A DNA stretch of 64,000 nt, from NCBI GenBank assembly GCA_030848705.1, contig CM061244.1:106723111-106787110 (forward strand), read 5' to 3'. Shown one piece after another: positions 44,046 through 54,171 of the stretch (position 1 is its first letter; every line of letters starts with the position of its first letter). Under the pieces are notes generated by a model that searched no databases, had not been told where the DNA came from, and saw nothing but the letters and a program-made list of their open reading frames with translations. The DNA is from Heracleum sosnowskyi. Its lineage: Eukaryota; Streptophyta; Magnoliopsida; Apiales; Apiaceae. Position numbers and translations under genes: made by a program.

Positions 44046-44169
44046 AGTTGTATTGATTGTAAATATGGTTGTAAAAATTTGAAGCTATGTAAAAAAGTTT
44101 CGGTGTAGATTTTTTGTTATGAATGACCTTTAATTTATAGGTGTTTGTAAGGTTAATAACATGGAAATC

Positions 44170-44900
44170 CATTATGTTTAAAAGTCAAGAAGTATTATAA
44201 AAGAAAAGTTCTATGAAGTTGAAAATAAAAAAAGAAAGTTCTATCAAGTTTAAAAATAATAAAAGAAAATTTTATCAAGTTTGAAAATAATAAAAGAAAG
44301 TTCTATCAAGATTGAAAATAATAAAAGAGAAAATTGCAATTATTAACATAAGATCCTAAAAATTCGAAAATAATAAGGTAGTTGTAATTTTCTAAATCAA
44401 AGAAAGTTCTATAGTTTCAAAATAATAAAAGAAAGTTCTATCAAGATTGGAAATAATAAAAAATAAAATTGCAATTATTAACATAAGAGCCTACAAATTC
44501 AAAAATAATAAGGAAGTTGTAATTTTCTAAATCAAAGAAAATTCTATCAAGTCCTACAAATTCGAAAATAATAAGGAAGTTGTAATTTTCTAAATCAAAG
44601 AAAGTTCTATCAAATTTGAAAATAATAAAAGAAAGTTCTATCGAGCCTACAAATTCGAAAATAATAAGGAAGTTGTAATTTTCTAAATCAAATAAATTTT
44701 CTAAATCAAAGAAAGTTCTATCAAGTCCTACAAATTCAAAAATAATAAGGAAGTTTTAATTTTCTAAATCAAAGAAAGTTCTATCAAGTTTGAAAATAAT
44801 AAAAGAAAGTTCTATCAAGTTTGAAAATAATAAAAGTGTAATTTTCAATTTCCTTCCTACAAAATCGAAAATAATAAAGGAAGTTGTAATTATTAAAATT
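44170..44900 (-). repeat. short form of the Helitron tandem array (copy 2)
   Basis: The same AAGGAAGTTGTAATTTTCTA / AATCAAAGAAAGTTCTATCA units as in copy 1, but only about 0.7 kb with no 633-bp higher-order duplication. Confidence 0.8.
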
Positions 44901-45217
44901 AAAAATTGAGAAAAATTGAGAAAATTAGAAAAATAGAACGGAGCGATTCTAGAGGCGCCACCTCACCGCCCCCGTCTTCTCCTTTATATAAGTATATTGA
45001 TATATTATATTTTATATTTGCTCTCACTAAAATCTCTATTTTCCAAAAATATCAGGTGCAACCGTTACTTATTTATTTTAAAACTTATTTTAATGTTTTT
45101 TATTATTTAAAAAAGCTTACCTATTTTAACATGTCAACGTATTTTTTTAACAAATACAATTAATATAATTAAAACACTTCTAAAAATCAGGGGCAGTTAC
45201 TTTTTTTAATTAAAATA

Positions 45218-45817
45218 TGTTGCCCAGTAAATAACAATTGTAGAAGGGGGTTGAATACAATTGTATAAGATTCTCGACTTTATATAACACAAATATGAAA
45301 GATCAATAACAATAACAATAACAGCTTTATTAACTTTGATATAAAACTGTTACAAACTCTCTTAAGAAATTCTGATGTTCTTAAGAGCTGCTAGCTTACA
45401 AAAACTCTCTCAAGAAATTCTGTTCTTAAGAGCTTCTCTCCGATTATGTTCTCTCTCTGATGAATACATAAATCGAAACCAAAACTGTGTTTATATAGCG
45501 CACACAGCTTCTCTATCAATAACAAGATAAGTCCTAATCATAACAAAGATAGAAACATATCTTTAATCGATAGCTGCATTCTACAAACCAGGAACAAACT
45601 TCCATGTTTATCTAGACTCCAAATATAACTCGAAGTAGGAATCCTGATCAGCTTCAAGTCCTGATGATCAAACCTGATCATAGTCTGAGTAGGAATCCTG
45701 ATGATCAATAAGATACTGACGCTTGATCAAATACTGATGACCATGCAATACTGATGACGTCAGCAATCCTGATCAGTTGAGTCTAGCTTCTGACGATCAT
45801 TGAATTCTGATCTAACA
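45218..45817 (-). repeat. 3' LTR of copia 2 (left on plus strand)
   Basis: 600 bp, plus-strand TGTTGCCCAG...TCTAACA. At 45637-45785 plus-strand CCTGATG/CCTGATC and ATACTGATGA words are clustered, the reverse complement of the orientation found in the element's sense interior. Confidence 0.95.
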
Positions 45818-45830
45818 ATCTCCCCCAATC
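45818..45830 (-). other. polypurine tract of copia 2
   Basis: Minus-strand GATTGGGGGAGAT abuts the LTR start TGTTAGATCAG. Confidence 0.85.
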
Positions 45831-45926
45831 TCATACTTTGTGAAATAAAGTATAGATTCCAAATATTCAATGATGTCAAAAACATGTATCAAAATGTACA
45901 AGTATCTTCAGAAACAACTTATCTGT

Positions 45927-48900
45927 TTAAGCTTTGTGATAGAACAGATTCATCTTCAAGAAGTTGGATAATAAATTTTCTTCTTTTTCTTCAAGAATTT
46001 GAATCAGTCTTTCCTTAAGATTTCTGAGTTCTTCATCTTCCTCATTAATCTGGTAGATAGCTGCTCTGAGATTCTGTATGGAGTTTCTCTGTAGACTGTG
46101 CTCTTCAAGCAAAAGATAAGCAATTTCCTTCCCATCAGGATTGAGAGAAAGATGAGTCATGCCAAAATTTACTTCTTTAACAGCAGTACCCCTTTGAATT
46201 TCCACATCCTGACCTCTTTGATTTAAGTACATGGGAATATAATTACCATCGAAATTACTGTTTCCATCCAGTCTTCTTCTTATAGTTGACAAAATCATGT
46301 CACTCCATTCTTTGTACACTTGGTTCTTCCATCTTAACAGATAGTGAACATATTTCAGTTCCTGTGTAGTTTTCATCAGCAGATCTTGAATAGATAGAAT
46401 CTTCACACTACCATCTTTCATGAAGTACAAAAGCTTTTCTTTCTTTTCAAAACCATCATGACAATCTATAACTATATCAACAGCTAATAAATTGTTCAGG
46501 TTTTCAGAAGTTAAAGTACCTCCAATTTCTGTCAAGGAGTAAGGATCAACATATGACATATACAGATATTCACCATCTCTGTGTCCAATATCTCCTCTTG
46601 AATTACTTGACAATTGCTTTATATTTGAAAACATCTTTAACCAGAGTGCTTTTGATCTAGCCATATCAGACAAATCAACAACACTTGAAGCGCTTGTAAT
46701 AATTCCTCCAGACTGAAAATTGATAGGTGTATCACAACTTAATGTGCTAATATGTTTCCACTTCTTGTCCTTTTCCTTTTCAAAGGCATAGCTTCTTTCC
46801 AGCGAAGATTCTTGTCTGCTTGAGTTCCTCCATTTTCTTTCATTTGAAACTTTAAGCCTTTGTAGATAGAGATTGAAATCTTTATTTGTTCTTCTTGTAA
46901 TATCTCTTCTTCTGGCTTCTTCTTCTTCATCTACTTCTTTGTTGTGACAATCAACAACAGTAGATAAGATTATCAAATCAACCTCTTGCAGAATTTCAGA
47001 TTCGTCAGGATCTTGAATATTGTCAGGATTAGAATCTTCAATTTGATTTGTATTGCTGAGAGTTGATTTTCTTGATTTTCTTCTCAATTCAGGTTCTTCT
47101 TCAACAAATTCCTTGTCTTCTTTCTCCATGATATCTTTGATAACAGGATCTATTAGATTTTGTGAAGCTTCAGGAATTTCTTCAATTCTTAACCCTCTAG
47201 ACCTTGTCTGTCTAGGTACTGTTTGAGTTGAAGAACCTCTTCTATTTCTTCTAGCACCTCTCCTACCTCTGCTTCCTCTACCTCTAGCAGGAGCAGTATA
47301 GCTTTCCATTGTCTCTCTTTGTAGTCTCAAGAATTCTTCATGTGAGAGATCTGGATATTCTTCACTTGCTGTAGAGAGTGCTTTTCTTGCATATAATTGT
47401 TGAACTCTTTTATCAGTGTGATAAAGAGTAACAATTCTACCGTCTTTTGTAGAAAACTTCTGGAATAAATTTGATGCATCTTCAGGATTATCAATAATCA
47501 CATCTTCATCACCTTCAGGAATTGTAGCAAGAATTTGTCCATGACCAGGTGTCAGGATTTGATCTTCCGTCAGGATCTGAGATTGCACCAATGTTCTTAC
47601 TGTCTTAACTCCAGAATCAGAAACATGAGTTGACTGCGTAGTCTGACTTTGAGAAGTTTGAATTGTAGACTTCAAAACCGCAGCATCAGAGGTTTCTCCT
47701 TGTATCACTTTGTCACCACCATCATCTCCAGTATCATCATCATTATTTCTTAATACTAGATCAGGTGTACATTTTGTCTGAATAACCTTCTCCCCCTTTT
47801 TGACATCAGGATTTGACAATAATTGCAAAATTAAGGAAAGAGAGGCTTGAATTTCAGTTACCTTAGTATCCAGAGAATCAATTCTTTGATTGATGGAGGT
47901 TTGTTCTGAAACAACAGATTTCACTTGGGATTCCACTACCCTTAGTTGAAAAGTAGTAGGCACCTTTGTAAAATTATTAAAGATATCAGTCCTCACTTTT
48001 TCAGTTGAACCCTTGATAGAATCAATCTCACTTTTCAGGCTTTTGGATAACAGAGTAGTAGCCTTCAGATGATTCTTCAAGTCTTGATTCTCTATAGATG
48101 TCACTGCATTATAGGCATGTTCAATAGCAGAAGAAAAACTGATAGATTCATCAGAAATGTGCCATGAATTGTTCCATTCATTCTGTCTAAATGCCTCTGC
48201 AGGATCAAAGGAAGGAGTAGAAAAATCTTGTCTCTGATCTTTCCCAGTGAAAGCTTTGCCAGCCATATACGTACTTGATGAACCAAAATTAGTTCCAAGA
48301 CTAATCTTGAGTGCTGTAGCAAGCTGTTCCTTCTCTTTTCTATTCTCATTATCATCATCACTATCATCATCAGAATTATCATCATCAGAACCATGAGATA
48401 TATCAGGATCAGGAATTGCAATACCTTTCATTTTATCCTGTGATTCTGAGATAGGATGATCTATTGGTCTTGAACGAAATGGCTGTATCAAAATAGGTTC
48501 AGTATCAGGAGCACCACTAACGTCAGGATGAACATCATCAGGATTTGATATGCTTGCATCAGTATTTGCTACCAATGGTTCTTGTGGAGCTTGAGGTTCA
48601 GAAGCTGCTTCAACACTTTGAGCTAAAGGTTCTTGTGTGCTTCCCTCATTGACAATGTTCTCGACCAATCTTTCAACAGAAGCTGTAGCTTTGCCTGCAT
48701 CTTCACTTTGAGAAGATGGTTCTTGTGTAGCTGGAATGTTGATGTCTTCATTCTCCCTTTGAGAAAATGGTTCTTGTGTGACCATTCCACTAGCTAAGCC
48801 TTCACCCAAACTTTGATTGAGTGGTTCTTGTATGGCAGGATCACCAGTAGCTGCTGAATTACTCTGAAATTCAGGTTCTTGTGGGCTTGATCCTTTCAGC

Positions 48901-50399
48901 TTCTTCTGTCTCTGATAGACTAACTCTTCTGCATTCCTCTTTTTCTTTGATGTAGGTGTAAGACCAACCAAGGAAGCAGTTGTAGATACCTTCTCCCAAG
49001 AATGTCCTCGAATCTGAGATGGAGAGGCTGGAGAGTCTGATATAGAGACAACTTTTGTTGTTGCATCAGGAATACTAACATCAGGATTTGATGTCTGAAT
49101 ATCAGTATCCTTCATTTGCACTGTCAAAGGAATATGATACCTGCTCTTTGATAATTTCCTTGTCTTTTGTGGTTTTGACGAAGGTACCACAACTTTGGTA
49201 GCAGTATCAGCAACTTCCTTGTTTACATTCATCACAGAGAATATAGGTAAGTCATCCTCTGAATCACTTTCATCAATCAACCTTAACTTCCTTTTCACAG
49301 GAACATCCTTAACAACCTTATCAGCTTTCTTGACCAGGACCCCTTGTACACCCCCTTGTATCTTCTTTTTAGTGAGTGGTGTAGAGGAAAAATCCTTTGA
49401 ACCTGATTGCCTTCCAGACACATCAGTTCTAGCTGATTTCTTTGATTTTACAACTAAAGTCTTTTGAGAGACAGTAGAGGTGGTTGTTAACTGTTTAGAC
49501 TGTTTAGGTTGCATGCTTGTGTCAGGAACAAGGTGGGTTGGGCCTTGTACCATAGCATTAGAAAGTAGTCCATAACGAGTAGGCATTTTCTGATGTAAGA
49601 AAAACCTAACCTCATCAGGAATAAAAGCATTTCCAATGAAACCATTTGCCTTATCACTGTTGACTAAGGACTTAATATTATTCTCAGTAATTCTACAGAT
49701 TGGTAGAACTACATCATCCTCAAAAACAACATTAGGACATAAGTGATTAAATATCAACTGTAAAAATCTAAGAAAACAGACAGAACCCAACTTATCTGAT
49801 TTCCTATCACTTAAAGCTTTTAAGATAAAAGAGCCATAATCAAACACTGTAGAATGGATAAGAGAGTACCCAATTTTAAGAGATCCTGATGGAAGAGCAT
49901 CAAAATTTGATGTCTTGTTCAGGAAACAGCGGCTGATTGTATCAAAGAAGAAATTCCATTCCTTCTTAAGCTTTGTCCTAAAGAGATTTCCATATCTCTT
50001 TACTTCTCCATTGTAGCCCAGTTTCTTGACAAACTCAAATAGAGCAGAGTCTGAAATCACCCTAGGGACTTTTTCACCCATAATAGGCAAATGCAGTGCC
50101 TCTTCTATAACAGCAGGGGTGACATGATGAGTGACCCCATTTGATTCGAACTGCATCAGAATGGTTCCTGTAGAACTTTGACCAAAAACAACTGTGTTCC
50201 AAACCTGCATTACAGACTTAAAAGAAACACTTGCAGGCTCTGTTAAAGCATACTTCAATGGGCTTGAAGTAAGAAAATCTTGAATTATATGGAACTCAGG
50301 AGGCAATTCTTGATGGTCTAGAATGGCTACAAAGTTATTAGTGGCAAAAGTAATATCACGAATTACTGTTTGTTTGTTCATGAATGATGAAGACGCCAT
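45927..50399 (-). CDS. extra ORF of copia 2, 1,490 aa, putative plant transposon-associated protein
   Basis: One intact ORF, ATG at 50399. Residues ~1-280 are homologous to the N-terminal domain of the copia 1 extra ORF (compare KKEWNFFFDTISRCFLNKTS...GYSLIHSTVFDYGS with EWDLFFDCLAKVFSNSTKN...AYAAVFNLRVDIG). A Lys/Ser/Pro-rich disordered region (~300-500) and a long acidic segment with recurrent NPD/DPD/QEP words (~520-710) follow. Then comes a helical, probably coiled-coil region (~770-870), an Arg/Gly-rich patch (PARGRGSRGRRGARRNRRGS) and a C-terminal globular/coiled region. No signal peptide or membrane helix is evident. Function unknown; the basic RG-rich patch would suit nucleic-acid binding. 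Many NPD codon triplets come from the repeated DNA motif AATCCTGATG. Confidence 0.85.
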   Translation of the reverse strand: MASSSFMNKQTVIRDITFATNNFVAILDHQELPPEFHIIQDFLTSSPLKYALTEPASVSFKSVMQVWNTVVFGQSSTGTILMQFESNGVTHHVTPAVIEEALHLPIMGEKVPRVISDSALFEFVKKLGYNGEVKRYGNLFRTKLKKEWNFFFDTISRCFLNKTSNFDALPSGSLKIGYSLIHSTVFDYGSFILKALSDRKSDKLGSVCFLRFLQLIFNHLCPNVVFEDDVVLPICRITENNIKSLVNSDKANGFIGNAFIPDEVRFFLHQKMPTRYGLLSNAMVQGPTHLVPDTSMQPKQSKQLTTTSTVSQKTLVVKSKKSARTDVSGRQSGSKDFSSTPLTKKKIQGGVQGVLVKKADKVVKDVPVKRKLRLIDESDSEDDLPIFSVMNVNKEVADTATKVVVPSSKPQKTRKLSKSRYHIPLTVQMKDTDIQTSNPDVSIPDATTKVVSISDSPASPSQIRGHSWEKVSTTASLVGLTPTSKKKRNAEELVYQRQKKLKGSSPQEPEFQSNSAATGDPAIQEPLNQSLGEGLASGMVTQEPFSQRENEDINIPATQEPSSQSEDAGKATASVERLVENIVNEGSTQEPLAQSVEAASEPQAPQEPLVANTDASISNPDDVHPDVSGAPDTEPILIQPFRSRPIDHPISESQDKMKGIAIPDPDISHGSDDDNSDDDSDDDNENRKEKEQLATALKISLGTNFGSSSTYMAGKAFTGKDQRQDFSTPSFDPAEAFRQNEWNNSWHISDESISFSSAIEHAYNAVTSIENQDLKNHLKATTLLSKSLKSEIDSIKGSTEKVRTDIFNNFTKVPTTFQLRVVESQVKSVVSEQTSINQRIDSLDTKVTEIQASLSLILQLLSNPDVKKGEKVIQTKCTPDLVLRNNDDDTGDDGGDKVIQGETSDAAVLKSTIQTSQSQTTQSTHVSDSGVKTVRTLVQSQILTEDQILTPGHGQILATIPEGDEDVIIDNPEDASNLFQKFSTKDGRIVTLYHTDKRVQQLYARKALSTASEEYPDLSHEEFLRLQRETMESYTAPARGRGSRGRRGARRNRRGSSTQTVPRQTRSRGLRIEEIPEASQNLIDPVIKDIMEKEDKEFVEEEPELRRKSRKSTLSNTNQIEDSNPDNIQDPDESEILQEVDLIILSTVVDCHNKEVDEEEEARRRDITRRTNKDFNLYLQRLKVSNERKWRNSSRQESSLERSYAFEKEKDKKWKHISTLSCDTPINFQSGGIITSASSVVDLSDMARSKALWLKMFSNIKQLSSNSRGDIGHRDGEYLYMSYVDPYSLTEIGGTLTSENLNNLLAVDIVIDCHDGFEKKEKLLYFMKDGSVKILSIQDLLMKTTQELKYVHYLLRWKNQVYKEWSDMILSTIRRRLDGNSNFDGNYIPMYLNQRGQDVEIQRGTAVKEVNFGMTHLSLNPDGKEIAYLLLEEHSLQRNSIQNLRAAIYQINEEDEELRNLKERLIQILEEKEENLLSNFLKMNLFYHKA

Positions 50400-50897
50400 T
50401 ATAATGCTTTTGAGAACTCGAGAATTAAGATTTGAAGCAATTAGGGTATGAAAGCACAGAGAGAGATAAAAACGAAAAACTGATGATGAGAGAGTAATGA
50501 AAGATGTAAAACAATGAAAAATATTTTGTTAAAACAAAATATTACTCTCAATGACAGGTGGCAAAATATGATTTGTGCATAACTAATTAGTGGACAGATT
50601 ACGTGTGTCATTAAATAAAACTGCACCGCTTTTTATGTGTATGTATAGATATAACTATAAGAGAGCAACACACGCGCGTATACAGTTGTCCTACTAAAAC
50701 TCAATCGTCTATTAGCAGATACGGACGAAAAATTAGGCACAAATTTAGCAATGAAAATACTGACCTGTACATCAGAGTTGACCAGTTGACTTCCTGTCAG
50801 GATTGAGTCCTATCAGGATTTGATCAAAGAAAACATACCTTTCTGAATAACCATCAGGATTTGACAGTTATCAGGATTTCCTCTCTGTAGCTTTTCC
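50400..50897 (-). promoter_or_regulatory. non-coding region of copia 2 between pol and the extra ORF
   Basis: Contains four close copies of sense-strand AATCCTGAT (plus-strand TCAGGATT at about 50799-50806, 50814-50821, 50851-50858 and 50871-50878), then a TATA-like stretch (TTATAGTTATATCTATAC on the minus strand, near 50650) before the ORF start at 50399. The layout parallels the internal motif/TATA region of copia 1. Confidence 0.45.
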
Positions 50898-53800
50898 TCA
50901 GTAATTCTCAAAATTCATCATTCCAAGTTCATTCACCAACTTATTGAAAGTAGCTTCAGGTAGTGGCTTGGTGAATATATCAGCTAGTTGTTGATCAGTA
51001 GGAACAAAGTGAAGTTCAATTGTTCCTTCCAGAACCTGTTCTCTTATAAAGTGATATCTGATACTTATGTGTTTAGTAAGAGAATGCTGAACTGGATTTC
51101 CTGTCATTGCAATAGCACTTTGGTTATCACAATAAATAGGGATTTTTGAGTATGACAGGCCATAATCTAACAACTGATTTCTCATCCACATTATCTGAGC
51201 ACAACAACTTCCTGCAGCAATGTACTCAGCTTCTGCAGTTGAAGTGGAAATAGATTTCTGCTTTTTACTGAACCATGAAACTAGTCTTCCACCCAAGAAC
51301 TGACAACTTCCTGAAGTACTTTTCCTGTCTATTTTGCATCCTGCAAAATCAGCATCTGAATAACCACACAACCCAAAATCTGATTCCCTTGCATACCAAA
51401 GGCCAAGTGAAGGAGTGCCTTTGAGATATCTGAAAATTCTTTTGACTGCAATCAGATGTGGTTCTCTAGGTTTTGCTTGAAATCTTGCACATAGACAGGT
51501 TGCAAACATGATATCTGGTCTACTGGCAGTGAGATACAATAAAGAGCCAATCATTCCTCTGTAGTGAGTTACATCTACCTCTTCACCTTGATCAGGATCA
51601 AGTTTGGTAGCTGTAGCTATGGGAGTTGAAGCAGGAGTACTGTCTTGCATGTTAAACCTTGTCAGTAAATTCCTTGTGTATTTAGACTGATTAATAAAAA
51701 TCCCTTCATCAGTCTGTTTAACTTGAAGACCCAGAAAGTAACTCATTTCTCCCATCATGCTCATTTGATATCTTGACTGCATAAGCTTGGAAAACTTTTC
51801 ACACAGCTTATTGTTTGTTGACCCAAAAATGATATCATCAACATAAATCTGAACTAACAGCAACTCCTTACCATGATTCAAATAAAATAGAGTTTTATCA
51901 ATTGCACCTCTTTTGAATCCACTTTCCAGTAAGAATTGAGCTAAGGTTTCATACCATGCTCTTGGAGCTTGCTTTAGTCCATAAAGTGCCTTATCCAGTC
52001 TGTAGACATGATCTGGATATTTAGGATCAATGAAACCAGGAGGTTGTTCAACATAAACTTCTTCCTCCAGTTCACCATTTAAGAAAGCACTTTTAACATC
52101 CATCTGGAAAACCTTGAATTTCTTATGTGCTGCATAAGCAAGAAATATCCTGATGGCTTCTAGTCTTGCAACAGGAGCAAAAGTTTCATCATAGTCAATT
52201 CCCTCTTGTTGGGAATACCCCTTTGCAACTAGTCTAGCTTTATTTCTGATAATGACTCCATCAGAATCAGTCTTGTTCTTGAAAATCCACTTTGTACCAA
52301 CTATTGATCTATTCTTTGGTCTTGGTACCAGTTTCCAGACTTCATTCCTTTCAAATTCATTCAGTTCTTCTTGCATTGCAGTAACCCAATCAGCATCTTT
52401 AAGTGCATCTTCAACTTTCTTAGGCTCCTCCTTGGATAGAAAGTTATTATATAAACATTCATTCTGAGTTGCACTTCTTGTTTGAACACCTGCATCAGGA
52501 TCTCCAATTATCAAATCAGGAGAATGATCTTTTGTCCATTTCCTTGCTGGTGTCAAATTGTTTCTTGAAGTAGATGCTCCCCCTGGATTGGTGTTATCTT
52601 GATTGAAAGAATTTGATTGATTTGAAGCTCTCCCTGAATTATTGCTATGTCCTCCTGATGTGTTGTCAGGATCATCACTTGAATCAGTATCTGAAGAATT
52701 CTGTCCTGATGATTGAGTTGACTCTGAACTTGTAGTTGAATGCCGTTGCTCCCCCTCAACATTAGCACTACTAGTTGTATTACTGTTGTTTGCATCATCA
52801 GTATTAGTACCATCAGTACCTGGTGAGTCATCAGGATTTGGTGACCCGTCAGTACTGGATGAATGGACAGCTTCTGATTCACTTTCTTCAGGTTCCTTGG
52901 AAGCTTCATTTTCAAATAACAATCTATCATGCGAGTCTTCAATTATTCCAGTTATCTTCTTATCATCAAAAGATACATGTATTGACTCCATGACAGTTCT
53001 TGTTCTCAAATTAAAAACTCTGAAGGCTCTTGATGTAGGATAGCCTATGAATATTCCTTCATCAGCCTTTGTTTCAAATTTCCCTAGCTGTTCAGGATGA
53101 GTTCTGAGAACAAAACATTTACAGCCAAACACATGCAAATGCTTCAGACTTGGTTTCTTCTCCTTGAGTGACTGATAAGGAGTGACACCATGCCTGTTTA
53201 TCAATGTGAGATTTTGTGTATAACATGCTGTGTTGACTGCTTCTGCCCAGAAATATGTAGGTAATTTAGCTTCTTCCAACATAGTTCTGCCAGCTTCAAT
53301 AAGAGTTCTATTCTTCCTTTCTACTACTCCATTTTGCTGAGGTGTGCCAGGAGCAGAGAATTGTTGAATGATTCCTTTGTATTTGCAGAACTCTTCCATC
53401 TTTGAATTCTTAAATTCAGTACCATTATCACTTCTCAGAATCTTGACTTTGTACTTTGTGGTTGTCTCAATCATCCTCACATGATCCAACAGAACTTTTC
53501 TTACTAATGGACATGATGTTGACTGGACCAAACAGATCAAGATGAAGCCTGTGATATGGTTCTTCAATAGAGGATTCTGATTTACTCTGGAATGATGTCC
53601 TTCTTTGTTTTGCTTTTTGGCATGCATCACAGAGTCCATCAGGTGTATATAAGACATTAGGTAATCCTCTTACTAACTCTTTCTTAACCAACTCATTGAT
53701 GTTGCTGAAGTTGAGATGAGAAAGCTTCTTGTGCCAATTCCAACTTTCATCTACTGAAGCTTTACTGATGAAACATGTAGGGGAGCCATCAGTATCTGAG

Positions 53801-54156
53801 AGAATGTTGGCTTCATATATGTTACCATGCCTGTAGCCAGTTAGTGTTATCTTCCCTGTTGCTTTACTGACTACTTCACAATGTGTGGAATAGAAATTGA
53901 CATGATAACCTCTGTCAGTGATTTGACTAATACTCAACAAGTTGTGTTTTAGTCCCTTCACTAGAGCTACTTTTTCAATGATGACATTTCCAATGATTAT
54001 ATTGCCATATCCCAAGGTTTGTCCAATGTTGCCATCTCCATAAGACACAGTTGGGCCAGCTTTTTCCTCATATTCTGATAACAGGGCTTTGTTTCCAGTC
54101 ATGTGCACAGAACATCCACTATCCATGACTAACACATTTTTCCTTTTACCCTGCAT
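50898..54156 (-). pseudogene. Pol polyprotein of copia 2, broken by a deletion and frameshift in integrase
   Basis: Protease (MDSGCSVHMTG) and the integrase zinc finger (WHKKLSHLNFSN...CDACQKAK) plus the first catalytic Asp (HLDLFGPV) lie in one frame down to about 53500. At 53490-53502 the sequence jumps from the SKK motif to a point about 25 residues further along the integrase fold, in a different frame, then continues as SDNGTEF (second Asp), VVERKN (Glu), MDVKSAFLNGELEEEVYVE, YVDD (near 51835) and RNase H (YSDADFAG) to the stop at 50898. The strands between the first and second catalytic aspartates are missing. The N-terminal ~55 residues of the longer open frame (53657-53495) are an out-of-frame shadow. 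Upstream, gag and pol share one frame, separated by a single TAG. Confidence 0.88.
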
Positions 54157-54171
54157 CAGAATAGTAAAACA

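Larger units (their letters stand above)
23934..45000 (-). mobile_element. Helitron carrying an RPA1-like gene (copy 2), interrupted by copia and CACTA
   Basis: 3' terminus at 23934 (minus-strand ...GCGCGGCTTAGTAACCTAG|T) and 5' terminus at 45000 (TCAATATACTTATATAAAGG preceded by A). Net length is about 3.1 kb after removing the copia (24673-37650) and CACTA (38062-43056) insertions. The pieces 37960-38061 and 43057-45000 match copy 1 (16358-20674) closely. Copy 1 reads GTGCAATTTCTTAAACTATA uninterrupted where copy 2 has the CACTA insertion. Near the 3' end a ~140-bp segment (CGGCATTAGAATATATTTGT...) is duplicated. Confidence 0.8.

Noticed and set aside
53495..53657. N-terminal part of the 919-residue frame in copia 2
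   Set aside because: Out-of-frame shadow of the integrase zinc-finger region; true pol sequence in that frame begins after the deletion.
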